Shown piece after piece: positions 47,338-58,481 of a stretch of 64,000 bases of DNA. The first letter of the stretch is position 1, and each line of letters opens with the position of its first letter. The stretch lies in assembly GCA_039583875.1 (NCBI GenBank), contig CM077162.1:166737220-166801219 (forward strand). The letters run 5' to 3'. The notes beneath the pieces were generated by a model. The model searched no databases. It saw only the letters and a program-made list of their open reading frames with translations, and had not been told where the DNA came from. A program made the position numbers and the translations under genes. This DNA is from Platanthera guangdongensis (Eukaryota > Streptophyta > Magnoliopsida > Asparagales > Orchidaceae).

Positions 47338-49035
47338 ATGACACAAAATAAGGATTATGCAAGCACCAGACCTCCAGTGTGCAACTTGAATAAGTTTGTC
47401 ATCTAGAAAGCAAGAATTAAACTTTATATGAATTCCATTGATGAGAACATTTACAATTATATTTTGACAGGTCCTCCTCAACCAACTACGTCTACATCCA
47501 CACCAACATCAAGCACACATGTTGTTCCACCACCTGAGTGGACAAATGCTCAGAAGAAGGCCAAGATTGCTGATGCAAAGGCCATGAATATTCTGTCTCA
47601 GACTATGTCTGATGACATCTTTCAGAAGGTTGCTGAATGCACCTCAGCCAAGGCTATTTGGGACTCTCTTAACCAGATGGTGGTTGGTTCTACTGATGAG
47701 AGGAAAGATAGAAGATCAACTCTCATCTTCCAGTATGAGAACTTCAAGAAGAATGAGTCAGAGTCTGTTGCTGACATGTACAACAGATTGAGCTCAATAA
47801 TCAATGAGCTGAATACTTTAGACAAGGACATTACTCTTACTAAAGTGAATGATAAGATCCTCATGTGCTTCCCAAGATCATGGGATTCTAGGATCTAGCC
47901 AATCAAGGAGGCCAGGATTTTAAATGAGATTTCCACAGAATCTCTATTGGGAAAACTCAAATCTTATGAGCAGCTGATAAAGTCTAGAGAAGCTGCAGAA
48001 CAAAGGACTCCTCCACCAACAAGAACAGAGCAAAATATAGCATTCAAGGCTGCTGAAGAGACTAAAGCTTCAACAGTTAATGAATAACTAATGAGTCTCT
48101 TTGCCAAGAGATTCTACAAAATGGCAAGAAAAGATTTCAGGAGAAAATCATCCAGGCAGGATGATAAGCCCAGGTATGATAAAACTCCTACTAAAGAAAT
48201 AGTTTGTTTTGGGTGCAGGAAATCTGGACACTTTATCTCAGAATGTCCAGAGAATTAGAAGAAAGAAAGAAAAAGAGAGAAGGACTCCAGAAAACAACAA
48301 TAGAACAGGTCTTCCTCCATTAAATAGAAAGGGAAGGAGAAGGGCTTTGTTGCTGATACCTGGAGTGACACAGAAGATAAATCCACATTTTCCAATTCTA
48401 GTGAAGAGGAAGAAGAGGCAAAGGCCATGGAAATCTGCCTCATGCCCATCAATGCCTCTAGCAACCCATCAGATGATGAACAAGAATCTGATAATGAAGA
48501 AGCTTCAAAATCAGAAGCTGATCAGGTACTATCATCATTTGATTATAGTTCTGATAGTTTCAAAATTGAATTTAAAACCATGTGTATTAACTTAATTAAC
48601 TCTGAAAAAGAAATCAAAATATTTCCGGAAAGACTGACTAATCAAGAAAATTTGATTTCTGAAAATAGTAAATTTAAAGATGAACTAACCCTAGCAAGTG
48701 AACAAATTATATCTTTAAAATCTGAACTGATTGAGGCACGTAAACTTGAAGAATCCATGAATGGGAGAAGCATTAAATTGATGGACATCACTAGCACAGT
48801 AAATGCCAGTCTTAATGTCAAGCTGGGCTTAGGTGCTTCATCAAGCCTAACCCCACTCATTCAGAAAAACATATTAACCACCCCAATAAAATTTGTTTCT
48901 GAAAAGGGTAAGGAGAAAGTAGAAGATAATAATTTTAATCAAACTGAAATTACATACAAGAATAAGAAAAGAAGAAAGAATAAGAAAAATAATAACCAGA
49001 ACAATGTTCAGCAGTTTTCGTCGAACTCCGATTGA
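47338..49035 (+). pseudogene. Copia gag and coiled-coil linker
   Basis: Gag starts MTQNKDYASTRPPV at 47338 and stays in one frame to 49035, with stops at 47404, 47896, 48085, 48256 and 49033. The core reads DDIFQKVAECTSAKAIWDSL and MYNRLSSIINELNTLDKD. The CCHC knuckle CFGCRKSGHFISEC is at 48206-48247. After it comes an acidic Ser-rich stretch, then a coiled-coil (KEIKIFPERLTNQENLISEN, LASEQIISLKSELIEARKLEE) and a Lys/Asn-rich tail. It forms the particle of the element. The minus-strand copy at 2336-4687 has the same layout. Confidence 0.9.
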
Positions 49036-49275
49036 CGAAACATGTACAGTTCGTCGACCTCAGAACGACGAACTCCGAACGCGAACTATAATAATAGTTA
49101 TTCTTCGATCCACGATCGACGAAACTAGTCTGGTTTGTCGACCATAGATCAATGATATTGGTGCCCTGAGAATGAATACTTTCATTCTTCGAGCAGAGAT
49201 CAAAGATCTTATCCCAATTCGTCAAACTCAGGTCGACAAACATACCAGAGTTCGTCGATCTCAGATCAATCTTAC
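49015..49275 (+). repeat. TCGTCGA dyad array inside the coding linker
   Basis: TTCGTCGA, TCGACGAA and related words recur at least ten times between the gag linker and protease. In frame they code Ser/Arg-rich peptides (SSSTSERR, SSSRDQR). The minus-strand relative has the same array at 2750-3005, so it belongs to the family and is not a chance event. Confidence 0.75.
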
Positions 49276-52200
49276 AAAAACTTTAACTCCCATAGAAAGT
49301 ATTATAATCACCTTAATCAACCTAGGGAAAATATCAACCCATTCACCCAATGGATAATTCCTCCTAAAAGATATCACCCCTTATGGTATAAAAGCCAGCC
49401 TAAATATTCTTACATTTCTAGTTTTTCTTATGAAAAGAAACAAGGACCCAAGGTTATCTAGGTCAAGAACATCTAACTTATTTCCTTGCAGGTGAAGAAC
49501 TATCCTATAACTCAAAGTAAGTGGTATCAGGAAAGTGGGTGCTCAAAGCACATGACTGGATGCAAGGACAGCCTAATCAATTTCAAGGCAAAGCTGGGTC
49601 CAAGAGTGATCTTTGGAGATTCCAGCTTTGGACAAACTGAAGGCTATGGAGACTTCAATAGTGGAGTTGTCACCTTCAGAAAAGTGGCATATGTAAATGT
49701 TCTCAAACATAACCAAATATCCATAAGTCAGTTATGTGATGCAGGTTATCAGATTTGCTTTACTAATTCCAAATATATTATCTCTTCAAATAACCAAACT
49801 GTTTTAATAGGTTGTAGACAAGGGAACATATACCTAGTAAACTTTAACTCTGCTAGTTCAGAACTATCCTTATTCAATCAAGTTAGTAATAACAATATTC
49901 TTTGGCATAAGAGTGTTAACCTTAAGAACATATCTAAGCTATCTAGGGACAATCTTGTCAGAGGATTGCCTTCTGGCCCCTACAAGATGGAAAGCCTATG
50001 TAAGGCTTATCAAGAAAGCAAGCAAACTAAAAATAGCTTTAAGTCAATTAATAAGAGTGACTCACCTAAGATTCTGTACTTGCTACATATGGATCTTTTT
50101 GGACGCATTGTTGTATAAAGCTTAGGAGGTAAGTCTTACACTCTAGTTATTGTAGATGACTTCTCTAGATTCTCTTGGGTGTTCTTCTTGAGAAACAAGT
50201 CAGATAACTTTAAAGTCCTTACAGACTTTCTTAAGAGCATAAGGATTGAGTATTCTACTCCAGTTGTTTTGATCAGAAGTGATCATGGTACTGAGTTTGA
50301 ATCTCTTCCCATACAAAGATTCTTTGAGGAGGAAGGTATCAAACATTATTTCTTTGCTCTTAGAACTCCTCAACAAAATGGGGTAGCAGAAAGGAAAAAA
50401 AAGAACCCTCATTGAATCTGCAAGAACATTGCTTGCAAATGCACACATGCCCCTATCCTTTTGGATAGAGGCTGTGAGCACAGTAAACTATGTGCTGAAT
50501 AGAAGTTTGATACACAAACTTAAGGATAAGACCCCCTATGAATTACTCAAAGGGAAGAAACCTAGAATTAATTACTTTAGAATTTTTGGGTGTAGATGTT
50601 TCATTCATAACAATAATAAGAAACACATTAGAAAATTTGAAGCCAAAACTACAGAGGGAAATTTTCTTGGATATTCCCAAGTTAGCAAGGCTTATAGGGT
50701 TTTCAATAAATCATCCCTAAAAATGGAAGAATATGTACATATTTCTTTTGATAAAGCTAACATGTATTATAACGAGAAGGACTCTTCTATCTCAGATATT
50801 TTGTAGGTACCTCACTTGTGTGAGAAATTGGATGAGTTAAACCTTACACAAAAGGTTATATCACATCCTCCTCCACAAGTTGATGAAGACAGTGAAGAAG
50901 AATTTTTGGAAGAGGTTGAACTTCCTTCAACAGCAGACATTATTCCACAAGAGGAATAAAATCCAAATGTTGTTGCTGAACCAACACCACCCACTGTCTT
51001 TCTCACATTTAGGGATCACCCTAGATCTCAAGTGATTTGGGACATGTCAGTAGGTGTACAGACAAGGAATCAACTAAACCAAGATGTGATGCATGCCTGT
51101 TTCATCTCTCAAGTTGAGCCTCAATCCATAAATGATGCAGAGCAAGATCCCCACTGGATTATTGCAATGCAAGTGGAGCTCAATCAATTTGAGAGATGCT
51201 GAGTTTAGGACTTGGTTCCAAGGCCAAAGGGCTATCCAGTAATTAGAACTAAGTGGGTATTCAGAAACAAACTTAATGACCAAGGTGTAATTGTGAGAAA
51301 CAAGACTAGTCTTGTTGCTCAAGGTTATAGGAAAGAGGAAGGAATTGACTATGACAAAACTTTTCCACTAGTTGCAAGGCTGGAAGTAATCAGGATTTTC
51401 CTTGCATATGTTGCCTACAAGAAGTTTAAAGTCTATCAAATGGATGTCAAGAGTGCCTTTCTGAATGGAGAACTTAAAGAAGAGATTTATGTTGAACAAC
51501 CTCGAGGTTTTATCTCTCCAACTCATCCTTCATATGTCTTTAGATTGCATAAAGCTCTTTATGGTTTAAAGCAAGCTCCAAGAGCTTGATACGACATTAT
51601 TCACTAGGCACCATAAGGATTAAATATTGTTAGTACAAATTTTTGTAGATTATATTATATTTGGGTCTACAGATTCCAAACTATGCAAAAGGTTCTCTGA
51701 CCTCATGCATTCAAAGTTTGAAATGAGTAGCATATGTGCGCTCTCATACTTCCTTGGTCTCCAAGTGAAGCAGCTACCTGATTGCATCTTCATATCCCAG
51801 GCTAAGTATGCTAAGGAGCTTCTCAAAACGTTTGGAATGGCTGATGCCTTAGCAAAGAAAACACCCATGACCACTAATGCTGTAATAGACTCTAATGAAC
51901 ATGGGAAACCTGTGGATCAGAAATTATATCGGGGCATTGTCGTATCCCTACTATACCTTACAACAAGCAGACCAGACATAATGTTTGCTACATGTCTTTG
52001 TGCTAGGTTCCAAGAGAACCCTAAAGAATCTCATCTAGTTTTCTTAAAAAGAATTTTGAGATATATAAATAGTTCTCCTAGTGTAGGACTCTGGTATCCT
52101 ACTAAGTCAGAGTTTGAGTTAATTGGATACTCAGATGCTGACTTTGCTGGATGTAGAGTAGACAGAAAAAGTACCTCATGAACATGCCAGTTCCTTGGTA

Positions 52201-52595
52201 TGAGATTAGTCTCATGGTTTAGCAAGAAGCAGTAATTTGTGTCTACATCAACTGCTAAAGCAGAATATATAGCTGCTGGTAGTTGTTGTTCCCAGATGCT
52301 GTGGATTCAGAACCAACTCCTGGACTATGAGTTCAAATTAAATAATTCAACTCTATTATGTGACAACACAGGTGCTATATCCATGGCATAAAATCCAGTC
52401 CATCACAGTAGGACCAAACATATAGACATTAGGCATAATTTCATAAAAGAGTGTGTAGACAAAAATAAAATTAATTTTGTCTATATCTACACTGATTTAC
52501 AAATGGCAGATATCTTCACCAAACCTTTGGATGGGAGGAATCATCTGTTCTTCATAAATCAGTTTGGAATGATAAATGGAGAAGACTTAATTTGA
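49276..52595 (+). pseudogene. Copia pol (protease, integrase, RT, RNase H)
   Basis: Protease at about 49520-49560 reads WYQESGCSKHMTG; the catalytic Asp of LDSG is Glu. The gag-pre-integrase motif is FNQVSNNNILWHKS…LSRDNLVRGLPSGPY, then LLHMDLFG. Integrase keeps D (VIVDDFSRFSW), D (RSDHGTEFES) and E (NGVAERKK), then shifts frame in the A-run near 50395. RT has [29 protein letters not shown] and [11 protein letters not shown]. Its catalytic box is FVDY where the family has YVDD (near 51642), so the second Asp is lost. RNase H has YSDADFAG, KAEYIAAG and CDNTGAISM. It ends EDLI and TGA at 52593-52595. Protease and RT would both be inactive. Confidence 0.95.
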
Positions 52596-52991
52596 TTTTT
52601 GTCTACGGTCGAAGAATTCTTCAAAGATCATCGAACGGAGATCGACAAACAGAGAAAAGTTTTAGAGAAATCGTTGAACGGAGTTCGACGAACTCTTTGT
52701 GAGTGAAGCTATTTTCGTCGAACGGAAATCGCCGAATTTTCTTCAGAAAACTTTCGTCGAACGGAGCTCGACGAAATGCTTTCACATCTTCTGACAGAGA
52801 TCGACGAATTCTTTTGACCATCAAATATTTCGTCGACCTCAGCTCGAAGAACTTTTAATTTCTCGCTGAACGGAGTTTGTCGATTAATATTCTGAAAAAT
52901 AAACCTTATATCTAGGTTTTTCTTCAACCTTCGTCCCGCGCTTTTAGTTCCCTTTGCACTTGATCTCTGTTTTTCTCTTGCAAGTGCATTC
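52596..52991 (+). repeat. Pol-ORF3 spacer with TCGTCGA dyad array
   Basis: No gene. TCGACGAA/TTCGTCGA words with CGGAG or CAGCT spacers fill 52605-52870. The stretch GTCGAACGGAGTTCGACGAA-like recurs at least three times. It may act as a promoter or leader for the third ORF; no clear TATA box is seen. Confidence 0.7.
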
Positions 52992-55940
52992 ATGGCGATT
53001 CCATCCAGCGCTCTCTCTTCGATGAAATTTTATATGGGTTTTGATATCGACTTCGAGTCATTTCAACATTCTGACCCAATCTAAATGGAAAAAAAGAAAC
53101 GGTTTGAAGATCAATAGTTAAAGTATATGATGACCACAAGAATAAAGATAGCTGGAACAGAAATAAGAGAATGTGTTTACACCTCCTCCTCCCCAGATGA
53201 TAATACCATGATAGGAACCATATCGGGTAATGAAATATCTCTTACCCCCGCCGTCTTAACAGATATTTTCGGATTAGTTAATGGTGAAGAAGAATTAGAG
53301 ATTGATAGCGACGAATTTGATGAGATGTTGAATAAGATGGGTTATTCTGGAGCCACACCCAACAAACTGCTAAAGAAACACTTGTTTGCTAAATACAAGT
53401 TTCTAGCAGATGTCGTTGGTAAGGTATTGCTGGGAAAACACATAGCCCACGACTACATCACTAGGCATCAATTCCTTGTGATGTGTGCTGTTGTAAATTA
53501 GAAGCCTGTGAACTGGGCTAGGATCCTATTTGAGATGATCATGAAGAAAAACACCAAGAAAGAGGTATGTTTTGGACGGATTCTGGGAATCTTGCTTCAG
53601 GCAAAGGCTACTGAATCCCTGGTCACACCGACCATATTCATTAATGCCTCTAAGAGGATTACTTATGCCCTCTTTGGCAGGTGGGAGAGGAATATCACCA
53701 AGCCATCCAAGGATCCCTCCCCTTCCTCCAGACCTTCTGAGAGTACAAGGGCTGTTTCAGCCACTCCCCACCCTGCTGAAGATGTTCCACCTCTACCACC
53801 TCCAGCCTCCCCAATTCATCTCTCCTCACTAGTTCATACTACAGTCCATACTCCTACACCTCCATCATCTCTAGTACATCATCCACAAACTCATATTCAC
53901 TCTCATACACCACCTCCATCATACCATGGTACACCAACTCCATCACATCATGGTACACCAACTCCTTCACACTATGGTACACTAACTCCATCACACCATG
54001 GTACACCAACTCCATCACAATATGGTACACCAACTCCATCACAACATAGTACACCAACTCCATCACAACATGGTACATCAAATCCATCACACCCTGGTAC
54101 CCCACCCTCATCTCCTCTACCAACACATCTAGACAATATACCCCTTTCTAACCTCCTCTCACTCCCTTCTTTTTCCCTACTATCATCCCCCCTTCATACT
54201 CCAACACCTGAAGATGAGCCAATGCTAGATTCTCTGCCTTCTCCTCCACCATCATCTTCCATCCATACTTCTGTATCCACTCAGACACCTTCTGAAGTTC
54301 ATGCAATTGGACTCTCCTTCCATTCCACATCTTTTGGCAATTCTTACTCCCCTCATCAAAAACCTCATAGTAGAGGCTATTTCACCTCTTGATTCTTCCA
54401 TTTCATCCCTTGTTGCCCAACTTTCTATCTTCTTTGTCCCTCCTTCTTCAGTCAGGGGCATGGCTCCAGTGTCTATTGAAACTAGGCAGGAGGAGATACT
54501 CCATGAAGAAGTAGCTCTAGCAGAAGCAGCAACAGCAATAGAAGCAGCAGCAGACTCAGCTATTCCTGCTGATTTAATTGATTTTATTGAATCTGATATG
54601 GATATGGATGAGGCAGTTATAGATGAGATAAACACTGTTGGTGATTACATTATAAATCCCACAGTCAATATTTTGAGTTTGTTAAGTATTTTTGATACAG
54701 CTCATTTGAACTTCATTCCAGAAAACAACCCTAAGCCTTCTATGGCTATAGTTCCTTATACTTCTCGAGTAAGCCCCAATGCAACTCAAGGCCAGTTTTG
54801 CAAATATAGAGGCTTCAGTTATTCCATCTCCACCAAGAGAAGATTCTTTCATTATTTCATCCCCTCCCAAAGCCATCTCTCCTCCAACATTCAAAATGGA
54901 TGATAGCCCAATGCCTGATCTAGATGAGTTGATCATGATAGATATTGAAGAAGAAGATAAATTAGTTATTGAAAGCACTGTTGTACATAGTCCACCAGCT
55001 CCAGCTCCTGCTCCAGATCCAGAATCTCAGGCTGAAAAGCCTATTGATAATGATCTTCTGAAAGCTATTGATGCTTTGTATGATAATCCCTAGGAATCTT
55101 CTGAAAAAGATGATGATGATGATGAAGATGATTCAGATGACAGTTCTTCTGCAGAGAAAAAGAAAATCTCTAAGAAAAGAAAGACCCCTCCAGAAGCTGC
55201 TCCAAAACCTAATCCCACTCATGATACCCTATACTACATTCTTCAAAATATCACTCTTTAAAAGGGGATGCCATCTTGAATGTGGCTGTCCAAAAATCAA
55301 CAGAAGGACAGAAAGAAAAGCAGGAGATACTCTCCTCCTACACCTTCTCAAATATACATGAAAGATCCTCCTCCTCCTCCACCTGCTGCTGGTTCTTCAT
55401 GCACTTCTTCTTAGAGATCTACCCACTATCAAACTTATCAGAGACAATATGGTAGATCCTCTTCTCATTTTGGAAGCAGCCAACACAGCTACTCCTCAAG
55501 CAGGCAACATCAACAGCATCAACATCAACAACCTCAGCAATCTACAACAAGCTCCAGAATCTCAGAAAGCTGACAGTCCAAAGAAGCCTGAATCTCCTCA
55601 TGTTCCTTTTGAGGATCCTGAAACAGCAACCACTGCTAGAATGGCCAGGTTTCAAGAACTGGTTGGATTATCTATGATAAACAAGGCTAAAGCTGAAGGA
55701 AAGGATCCCTCACAGTACTCAACAATGTCAAAATATAGGAAAAAAGAATTAAACAGGTATGCTAAAGCAAATATGTTCTTTAATGTAAATGATTACATGC
55801 AGTTACATCCAGAGGTTGTTGTGTCAAGGGCTACATCTCTCAACATCATTGGAGCTGCTGATATGACCATGACCAAAACTCAAGCAACAAATCCCAACAG
55901 AGAGATCAAATTCATTCAGCCTGCTGACAAGAAAAATTAG
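52992..55940 (+). pseudogene. Third ORF of the copia: plant-mobile-type N-domain, proline repeat, acidic/NLS tail
   Basis: The frame starts MAIPSSALSSMKFYMGFD at 52992. The N-terminal domain (about 53130-53690) contains SGNEISLTPAVLTDIFGL, RHQFLVMCAVVN and PVNWARILFEMIMKK. It resembles plant transposon-associated domains (Transposase_32/plant mobile type). Stops are at 53082, 53106 and 53499. A proline-rich region follows, with an 8-residue repeat of type HGTPTPSQ (53925-54110). Two frame changes later come an amphipathic stretch (LTPLIKNLIVEAISPLDSSI), an acidic run, and a basic motif KKKISKKRKTPP (about 55158-55193) that looks like a nuclear localisation signal. The C-terminal part ends FIQPADKKN. 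The position is that of the SIRE 'env-like' ORF, but I see no signal peptide or membrane segment. Function is unknown. Confidence 0.7.
53925..54110 (+). repeat. 24-bp coding minisatellite, about 8 copies
   Basis: The unit is CATGGTACACCAACTCCATC plus ACAC/ACAA; it codes (H/Y)GTPTPS(Q/H). The frame is kept through all copies, so the repeat expanded while the protein was selected or neutral in frame. Confidence 0.9.
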
Positions 55941-56160
55941 GATAAGCAAAAGGAGATAATGAAGAAAAAGAAATGAGAATTTGCAACTCTATTTCTGTGT
56001 GTCTTAAACTTTTTATTCATAAACTGACACAAAGCTACAGTGTATATATATATATCTGCTGCATGTTTTAATCTTTCTGCCAGATATATTCTTTCTTTTG
56101 CTTTGTGAATGTTATTTTGTTTTCATTTGGATTAGTGACCTCACCCAAATAGGTGGAGAT
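55941..56160 (+). other. 3' untranslated region and polypurine tract of the copia
   Basis: Non-coding, with (TA)n at 56041-56052, ending in AGGTGGAGAT at 56151-56160 directly before the 3' LTR TG. Confidence 0.85.
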
Positions 56161-57806
56161 TGTTGGATCCCTAGTTTGATTTGGGCTATGTTAACTAATT
56201 AGGATGTTTGACCCACCTTGTATAGCCATGGTCATGTCTTTGTATCTTAGAGTTTAGTCTAAGTCCTTAGAAACAACCACACATAGACCAGCCAATAGAA
56301 GACAGCAGAAGACTCAAGACTTAGAAGAAAATCAAGTTCAGGAAAGTGAGTTCGATTTTCGTCAAACTCAGCTCGACGAAAGTCGTGCTCCGCTCGACGA
56401 ACTCAGAGTAAATTCTCTAAGTTGAGCTCGACAATATTCGAGCTCAAGTCGACAAAATCTGGGTAATCAACTTCAACACATTAAGTCAAGAATCCTTTCT
56501 CTGAACTCAGGTCAACGAATTTGCATTATTAGCCCGACGAACTTAGAGCGCAAAAATGGGAAGTTCTTTACAGAAAGCAGTTAGCTGATCTCAGGTCGAC
56601 GAACTTAGTTCTCAGCTCGACGAACATGGATCCCTTGGTCAACGAGCAAGATTTGTCAGCTCGACGAACTCTGGACTCAGGTCGATGAAATCTAATTTTT
56701 GCTTGACGAATTCTGTGCATATCCAGTCTTGGATTTTTCCTTCTTTTGTCCTTATTCTGTTGCAGTAATTCCTAAATAATCAATGCTTAATATTCTCTGA
56801 ATTTAACCGTCAGAAGCAACATTGATTATGGTATACATCAGGATTATTACTTTTTGATTTTCAATAGGACAGTTGGGGAAATCCATTAATGCAGATATTC
56901 TATTCAGCCATATTTCATTCTCTAGACCATCAACAATTAATGCAAAGGAATTCAAAAATTCAAGGAGAGATTCGATTGATCATATAAAAAGGATTTTTTC
57001 TCTTCTTCTATGCAGAGAGAAGAATAAGAAGTCGAGACCAGAGAAATAATACAAGGTATACAGAGAAGATCAACAACAGTCATTATTCCAATCCTTCTTT
57101 GTATAGAAAACAATCTTGGTTTCTCCTCGGCATTGCTGAAGAGGAAGAAGAACATTTATTTCAAATCAAGAGTCTTCTTCAACCTTCACTCCAGGACACT
57201 TCAAGGACAACAAACTTCAATCAATCAAGAAGTTCCTGGATCTTCTCAAATCAAGGCTGAAGATAGAAGACCTACACCCTGAAGTAAAGCTCTAATTTTC
57301 CTGAACAATTCAATATCTCAGGGGGAGCTTTGACAACATCAAGATCAACTAGTCTTCTCAGTTGTTTTGGGAAAGAGAAGACAACATAAATCTCTCACCT
57401 CCTCTCTATACAAAGGGTTCTTTAACTCCCTTCAAAAGTTATTCCTTGGTTACAAGCCTCCTGATCAAAAGACTTGAGTTGGTTTTTGAGCACCTGATCA
57501 AAATCTCATTGGTGGGAGTCACCTGATCAAAACCTGCTAGTGGATTCCTACCAGGGTGGTAGAAGAGTGGATGTACCCAGGTTGGGGAACCAATATAAAA
57601 GTTCTTGTGTTGTCTGGTTGCCCTATTTCTTTTTGTTCTTGTTGTGGCTGTGTTAGGTTAAGTTATCTTAAAGTGCTCTTTTGCTTACAGTTAACATTAG
57701 TATCTATTATTTGCTCTACTCTAAAAATTTTATAAACAACAAAAAGTTTTAAAGATACTCTATTCACCCCCCCTCTAGAGTATATCAGGTCTAACCCTCC
57801 CTTTCA
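56161..57806 (+). repeat. 3' LTR of the complete copia
   Basis: It runs from TGTTGGATCC to CCCTCCCTTTCA. The dyad array is at 56345-56715 and TATA at 56978-56989. It keeps the canonical TG start that the 5' LTR has lost. Confidence 0.95.
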
Positions 57807-57845
57807 CAAATGTCAAGATGGAAGTTGTTATAAGGAGTGGAGGGT
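57807..57845 (+). other. Chromovirus 3' end and polypurine tract
   Basis: After the CAAAT duplication the gypsy text resumes and ends AAGGAGTGGAGGG directly before TGTAACACCC, as expected of a polypurine tract. Confidence 0.8.
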
Positions 57846-58481
57846 TGTAACACCCCAAAATCCCAGATTGGGTTCAAGTTAGGTGACACAGCCTGGGACA
57901 CGGGCGTGTCCCAGGGCGTGTCCTGCTCGGGATAGATGAGCAGTTTGTCGAGTGGTCGACAAACTGCACTCGACGAGTTCTCAAGAGGGAACACGCCCTG
58001 CGACACGGGCGTGTCAGTGGGCGTGTCCTCCTCTGGTCGACGAATTTTGCTCGACAAAAAACCCGACAGAGGCGTGTCTGCAGCCGTGTAAGGGCACACG
58101 GCCTGTGACATTGGCATGTCATAGGCCGTGTCCTATTCTGGATTTGTCCAGGGCAGTGCGGCCCGGTGAACACGGGCTGGAAATGTGCATGTCTCTGGGC
58201 ACACGGCCAGTGACATGGGCATGTCACATGGTCGTGTCTTGCTCGGGTTGAGATGGGTTTGTACCACCTGAGGTACATGGCCACAGACATGGGCATGTCT
58301 GAAGGCGTGTCAGGTCACACGGCCGGGGACACGGGCATTTCACATGGCCGTATACTAGTCTGGATGAGTCAGTTGTGTGCCGCTTAAGGTACACGGCTTA
58401 TGACACGGGCATGTCACAGGCCGTAACATCCAAAATTTAGACTTTTGTGGCAAAATCGTGGCCGTCCATTTTCTTCAGATA
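57846..58481 (+). repeat. Truncated 3' LTR of the chromovirus
   Basis: It matches 36756-37393 throughout and stops at CTTCAGATA. Copia coding text follows at once. At least 1.2 kb of the LTR is missing. Confidence 0.9.

Larger units (their letters stand above)
45561..57806 (+). mobile_element. Complete Ty1/copia element, SIRE-like, 12.2 kb, CAAAT target duplication
   Basis: All structural parts are present: LTRs of 1672 and 1646 bp, a primer site, gag-pol, a long third ORF, a polypurine tract (AGGTGGAGAT, 56151-56160) and a perfect 5-bp duplication CAAAT at 45556-45560 and 57807-57811. In the first 165 LTR bases I count about 12 differences, so the insertion is not recent. Coding regions carry stops and lost catalytic residues, so it is not autonomous. 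Length, long LTRs and a third ORF fit the SIRE/Maximus lineage. Confidence 0.95.
36756..58481 (+). mobile_element. Ty3/gypsy chromovirus with captured host segment, interrupted by a complete copia
   Basis: The 5' LTR starts at 36756 and the 3' LTR at 57846; both start TGTAACACCCCAAAATCCC. Gag (41024) and pol (to 45480) lie between them. Removing the copia at 45561-57806 and one CAAAT copy joins the gypsy 3' untranslated region to its polypurine tract (AAGGAGTGGAGGG, 57833-57845) and 3' LTR. About 13 differences in the first 215 LTR bases were counted by eye, many of them C/T. The 3' LTR is truncated at 58481, so its flanking duplication cannot be tested. Confidence 0.85.

Noticed and set aside
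53854..54126. Minus-strand frame of repeated VMELVYH peptides
   Set aside because: Antisense shadow of the HGTPTPSQ coding minisatellite of ORF3.
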